A stretch of DNA of 7,156 nucleotides from NCBI GenBank assembly GCA_030671645.1, contig DAOVHV010000048.1, forward strand, positions 1 through 7,156, read 5' to 3'. The notes beneath the pieces are model-generated. The model saw only the letters and a list, made by a program, of their open reading frames with translations, was not told the DNA's origin and did not search any database. A program made the position numbers and the translations under genes. Below, piece by piece: positions 5,008 to 7,156 of the stretch (the stretch's first letter is position 1; every line of letters starts with the position of its first letter). The DNA comes from a bacterium. GTDB taxonomy: Bacteria > Bipolaricaulota > Bipolaricaulia > UBA7950 > UBA9294.

Positions 5008-5448
5008 CTAAGGCTTCGGGATGGCGCTTCGAGCCAGTTCGTCGGCTCGTTCGTTCTCCGGATGCCCGGCGTGACCTTCCACCCAATGGAACGTGACGCA
5101 ATGCGTCTCCACCAGTGCGTCCAATTCTCGCCACAAATCCTCGTTCTTTACGAGCAACCAACGTTTACCGGATCGACGTTTCCATCCGTTCACCTTCCAC
5201 TGGATGATCCACTCGGTGATGCCCTGTTTGACGTACTTAGAGTCCGTGAATAGATCTGCCGTGCCGGGATGTTTTAATTCGCGCAGTGCGAAAATCGCCG
5301 CCATCAGCTCCATCCGGTTGTTGGTGGTGGCCGGATCGCCACCCGAGATTTCCTTTCGAAGCGATCCGCTGATGAGAACGGCTCCCCAGCCTCCCGGTCC
5401 CGGATTTCCGCTGCAGGCACCGTCAGTATAGATGGTCACGGTAGTCAC
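5008..5448 (-). CDS. rnhA: Ribonuclease HI
   Basis: This 146-aa enzyme cleaves the RNA strand of RNA-DNA hybrids, removing R-loops and primers. The whole family pattern is present: IYTDGACSGNPGPGG (6-20) with Asp9, NNRMELMAA (43-51) with Glu47, FTDSKYV (67-73) with Asp69, and HWVEGHAGHPENERADELA (121-139) with His126 and Asp136. These are the four carboxylates and the histidine of the two-metal active site. The basic-protrusion segment with WKVNGWKRR (84-92) is intact, as in E. coli RNase HI. Length is near the usual 150-155. The start is a GTG at 5446-5448; a TAG lies three codons upstream in frame, so no longer form exists. No Shine-Dalgarno sequence precedes the GTG, and a promoter-like pair ends a few bases before it. 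The downstream dehydrogenase follows after 19 bp. Confidence 0.96.
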   Translation of the reverse strand: MTTVTIYTDGACSGNPGPGGWGAVLISGSLRKEISGGDPATTNNRMELMAAIFALRELKHPGTADLFTDSKYVKQGITEWIIQWKVNGWKRRSGKRWLLVKNEDLWRELDALVETHCVTFHWVEGHAGHPENERADELARSAIPKP

Positions 5449-5457
5449 GATGGACTA

Positions 5458-5486
5458 GGTATATCTGATTGCGCAGTTGTTGTCGA
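5458..5486 (-). promoter_or_regulatory. Sigma70-like promoter for rnhA, possibly giving a leaderless mRNA
   Basis: On the minus strand TCGACA (5481-5486) and TATACC (5458-5463) are separated by exactly 17 bp. The -35 matches consensus at five of six positions and the -10 at four of six. The expected start point falls at about 5451, two or three bases before the GTG, leaving no room for a ribosome binding site. It would transcribe rnhA and the dehydrogenase. Confidence 0.45.
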
Positions 5487-5587
5487 CCTAGCACCGTAGA
5501 ACGCTGAGGCCATGGCGCGGTTCCTTGAGTTGGCTTGATGCGGTGTGGCTGCCCAAACCGATGTCCCCGATATTGACCATCGGAACC

Positions 5588-5606
5588 CAATCGACTGATT
5601 CGATTG
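5588..5606. promoter_or_regulatory. 7-bp dyad upstream of holA
   Basis: CAATCGA (5588-5594) and TCGATTG (5600-5606) are perfect arms around CTGAT. The dyad sits 56 bp before the holA start, just after a TTGACC at 5573-5578 that resembles a -35 element. The matching -10 position (TGATTC at 5596) is poor, so neither promoter nor operator is secure. Confidence 0.25.
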
Positions 5607-5651
5607 CTTCGTCCTGACGAGAGGGCTACCATTTGGACATCCTATTTCGGC

Positions 5652-5659
5652 GAGGTGAG
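5652..5659 (+). promoter_or_regulatory. Ribosome binding site that fixes the holA start
   Basis: GAGGTGAG ends 3 nt before the ATG at 5663-5665. An in-frame TTG at 5633 lacks such a site and would add ten residues ahead of the normal family N-terminus. Confidence 0.65.
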
Positions 5660-5662
5660 TTC

Positions 5663-6601
5663 ATGAGCGAGCCACAACTGCGGCTGATAACAGGCGATGC
5701 CTACCTGTGCGATCAGGCGTTGGCGGCGCGCGAAGCGGCGTTGCTGGCCATCGATCCCGGCATCGAACGGCACGGACTGTTTGCTGACGAACTCGATCTC
5801 TCCTCGTTGGATATCGAGCTTCGATCCTGCTCATTGTTTGCGCTCGGACGCCACTTCGTCATTCGCAAGGTCGAGAAGAACCGATCGGCGAAGGCACTGG
5901 CCGCCATCTTGGAGAAGCCGTTTCCCGAAGGAACCTATCTCACGCTGTTGGCGGGACCTCTGAAAGCGACGAATGCCGTGCTCAAGGCGGCCAGGGCCAA
6001 AGATGTTGTGATCGCTCTACCGACACCCAAAGGCACGTCCTTGCCACGGACGGCACAGGGAATTATGGAGGAATCCGGCCTGGCGCTTCCCAATCCCGTG
6101 GCTCGAACGTTGTTGGCGGAATGTGGAAACGACTTGCTGTCGCTTCACAATGAACTCGCTAAATTGCGATCAGTTACCGGGTCCGATCCGATTTCCGAGG
6201 CAACGGTGCGCGAGCTGTGCTTCAATCATACCGAAGCAACGGTGTATCCGTTCTACGATCGACTGGGTGAAGGGCAACTTCCCGCCGCTCTCGGTGAGTT
6301 GGACGGACTGCGGGAAGATTCAGGGCGCATCGTGGGCGGCATCATTCGCCACTACACGCGGCTGGTGATGGTTCGTCTGCTGCTTGATCAGCGCAGGCCC
6401 CAATCGGAAATTGCCTCCAAGATCGGAATGCAGGATTGGCTGTGCCGACGGTTGATTGGTCAGGCGAAGCGGCGTTCGTTCGAAGTTCTTGTCAAGGCGT
6501 TGCGATTGGGTGTCAAACTGGATCAGCGCATCAAGCAGGGGCGAATCGCCCCCGATGATGCGCTGATGCAATTGATCTTAGCTGCTACCGCTCCTGACTA
6601 A
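5663..6601 (+). CDS. holA: DNA polymerase III delta subunit
   Basis: This 312-aa protein is the clamp-loader subunit that opens the sliding clamp at primed sites. The N-terminal domain opens with LRLITGDAYLCDQAL (6-20), matching the family's 'lyGdEpyLxxeal' start. VVIALPTPKG (115-124) precedes the lid domain, and GNDLLSLHNELAKLRSVTG (155-173) is the characteristic acidic segment 'GnDlxxlxnElxKL'. The C-terminal collar domain includes GGIIRHYTRLVMVRLLL (225-241) and the closing LRLGVKLDQRIKQGRIAPDDAL (280-301, in two parts). As expected for delta, there is no functional Walker A motif. Length is slightly below the usual 330-345. The start at 5663 follows GAGGTGAG. The gene stands alone on the plus strand, and its last 17 bp overlap the end of secD on the other strand. 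Delta is weakly conserved, so the call rests on overall pattern and size rather than a catalytic motif. Confidence 0.88.
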   Translation: MSEPQLRLITGDAYLCDQALAAREAALLAIDPGIERHGLFADELDLSSLDIELRSCSLFALGRHFVIRKVEKNRSAKALAAILEKPFPEGTYLTLLAGPLKATNAVLKAARAKDVVIALPTPKGTSLPRTAQGIMEESGLALPNPVARTLLAECGNDLLSLHNELAKLRSVTGSDPISEATVRELCFNHTEATVYPFYDRLGEGQLPAALGELDGLREDSGRIVGGIIRHYTRLVMVRLLLDQRRPQSEIASKIGMQDWLCRRLIGQAKRRSFEVLVKALRLGVKLDQRIKQGRIAPDDALMQLILAATAPD

Positions 6602-7156
6602 CCTTCACCGGAATGAAGGACGAGAATCCCACCTTCTCCAACAGCAAACGGCTGACAACCAGCGCACAGAACAGGCTCCCCAGCACACCGATACCGAGCG
6701 TGACCGCGAAGCCGCGGATGGGACCCGTTCCCAGCAATAGCAGAATGAATGCCGTGATGAGCGTGGTGATATTGGCGTCGAACAGCGTAGACAGTGATTT
6801 CTCAAACCCGGTGCGAACAGCCGCCAACGGCGACTTGCCCGTTCGTCGCTCTTCCTTGACGCGCTCGAATATGATCACATTGGCGTCCACGGTCATGCCG
6901 ATGGTCAGGATGATACCTGCGAAACCCGGCAGCGTGAGTACGGCCCCGAACACGTTCAAGGCCGCAAACACGATCAACATGTTGAGGACGAGCGCTAGAT
7001 TGGCCACAAAGCCAAGAAGGCGATAGAACGCGAACATGTAGATGAGAATGAGAACAAAACCAATGGCGATCGTCATCGTGCCGCGGCGAATCGAATCGGC
7101 GCCCAACGTCGGACCAACGGTCGTTTCTTCGACGATGGAGATTCCCACCGGCAAGG
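6585..7156 (-). CDS. secD: Protein translocase subunit SecD, C-terminal part, N-terminus off the right edge
   Basis: The last 189 or so residues of SecD are visible; the frame is open to the right edge, so the first membrane helix and the large periplasmic domain are missing. SecD works with SecF and the SecYEG channel, using the proton gradient to pull exported proteins across the inner membrane. Visible landmarks are IVEETTVGPTLGADSI (7-22 of the visible part), leading into the five-helix RND-type membrane domain; LTLPGFAGIILTIGMTVDANV (73-93) with the essential Asp90 in the transmembrane helix; IFERVKEE (95-102); and FDANITTLITA (125-135), GTGPIRGFAVTLGIGV (142-157). These are SecD-type, not SecF-type (SecF has 'GYSxNDTxVxxDR'). 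The protein ends about 20 residues after the last helix, so it is not a SecD-SecF fusion. The next gene downstream is convergent holA, so secF does not follow. The stop is the TAG at 6585-6587. Confidence 0.95.
   Translation of the reverse strand, partial: LPVGISIVEETTVGPTLGADSIRRGTMTIAIGFVLILIYMFAFYRLLGFVANLALVLNMLIVFAALNVFGAVLTLPGFAGIILTIGMTVDANVIIFERVKEERRTGKSPLAAVRTGFEKSLSTLFDANITTLITAFILLLLGTGPIRGFAVTLGIGVLGSLFCALVVSRLLLEKVGFSSFIPVKVSQER

Noticed and set aside
5423..5632. 69-codon minus-strand frame upstream of rnhA
   Set aside because: No ribosome binding site, no motif, basic shadow-like composition, and it overlaps the rnhA start and the promoter-like elements.
6585..7156. SecDF fusion or SecF
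   Set aside because: The membrane-domain motif is GMTVDANVIIFER, the SecD form, and the chain ends right after this domain with no second half.

Overview
The window is an ordinary bacterial chromosomal segment. It carries six complete protein genes and two that run off the edges. Housekeeping genes (rnhA, holA, secD) sit beside accessory ones (an MscS-type channel, a DUF401-type permease, a sugar-isomerase-like protein, a small unrecognised duplicated protein). Base composition is moderately GC-rich with no obvious compositional island, and nearly every gene has a clear AGGAG-type ribosome binding site. No tRNA, rRNA, CRISPR array, transposase or phage gene is visible. The phylum cannot be assigned from this sequence alone.

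Layout: (1) 1-625, minus: the N-terminal two thirds or so of an L-fucose/arabinose-isomerase-like protein. (2) 626-832: a divergent intergenic region with two small dyads. (3) 833-1897, plus: an MscS-family mechanosensitive channel. (4) 1881-2005: three copies of a roughly 50-bp direct repeat spanning the convergent junction and covering both stop codons. (5) 1984-3168, minus: a DUF401-type integral membrane permease. (6) 3169-3492: a 324-bp non-coding region unusually dense in inverted and tandem repeats. (7) 3493-3903, plus: a 136-aa protein made of two copies of a Cys-x30-Cys-Gln-Leu-Gly module. (8) 3904-4028: a convergent region with a strong terminator-like hairpin. (9) 4029-5448, minus: rnhA followed after 19 bp by a glyoxylate/hydroxypyruvate-reductase-type dehydrogenase, probably one transcript. 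(10) 5663-6601, plus: holA. (11) 6585 to the right edge, minus: the secD 3' end, overlapping the end of holA by 17 bp.

Gene cooperation: only rnhA and the dehydrogenase are arranged as an operon, and their functions are not obviously linked. The permease and the duplicated protein are divergently transcribed from the repeat-rich 3169-3492 region, so shared control is plausible but unproven. The most interesting material is the duplicated cysteine protein, the dyad-rich region next to it, and a repeat family with a GAGTAGGC core found on both sides of the permease gene. No defence, secretion or mobile system could be demonstrated.
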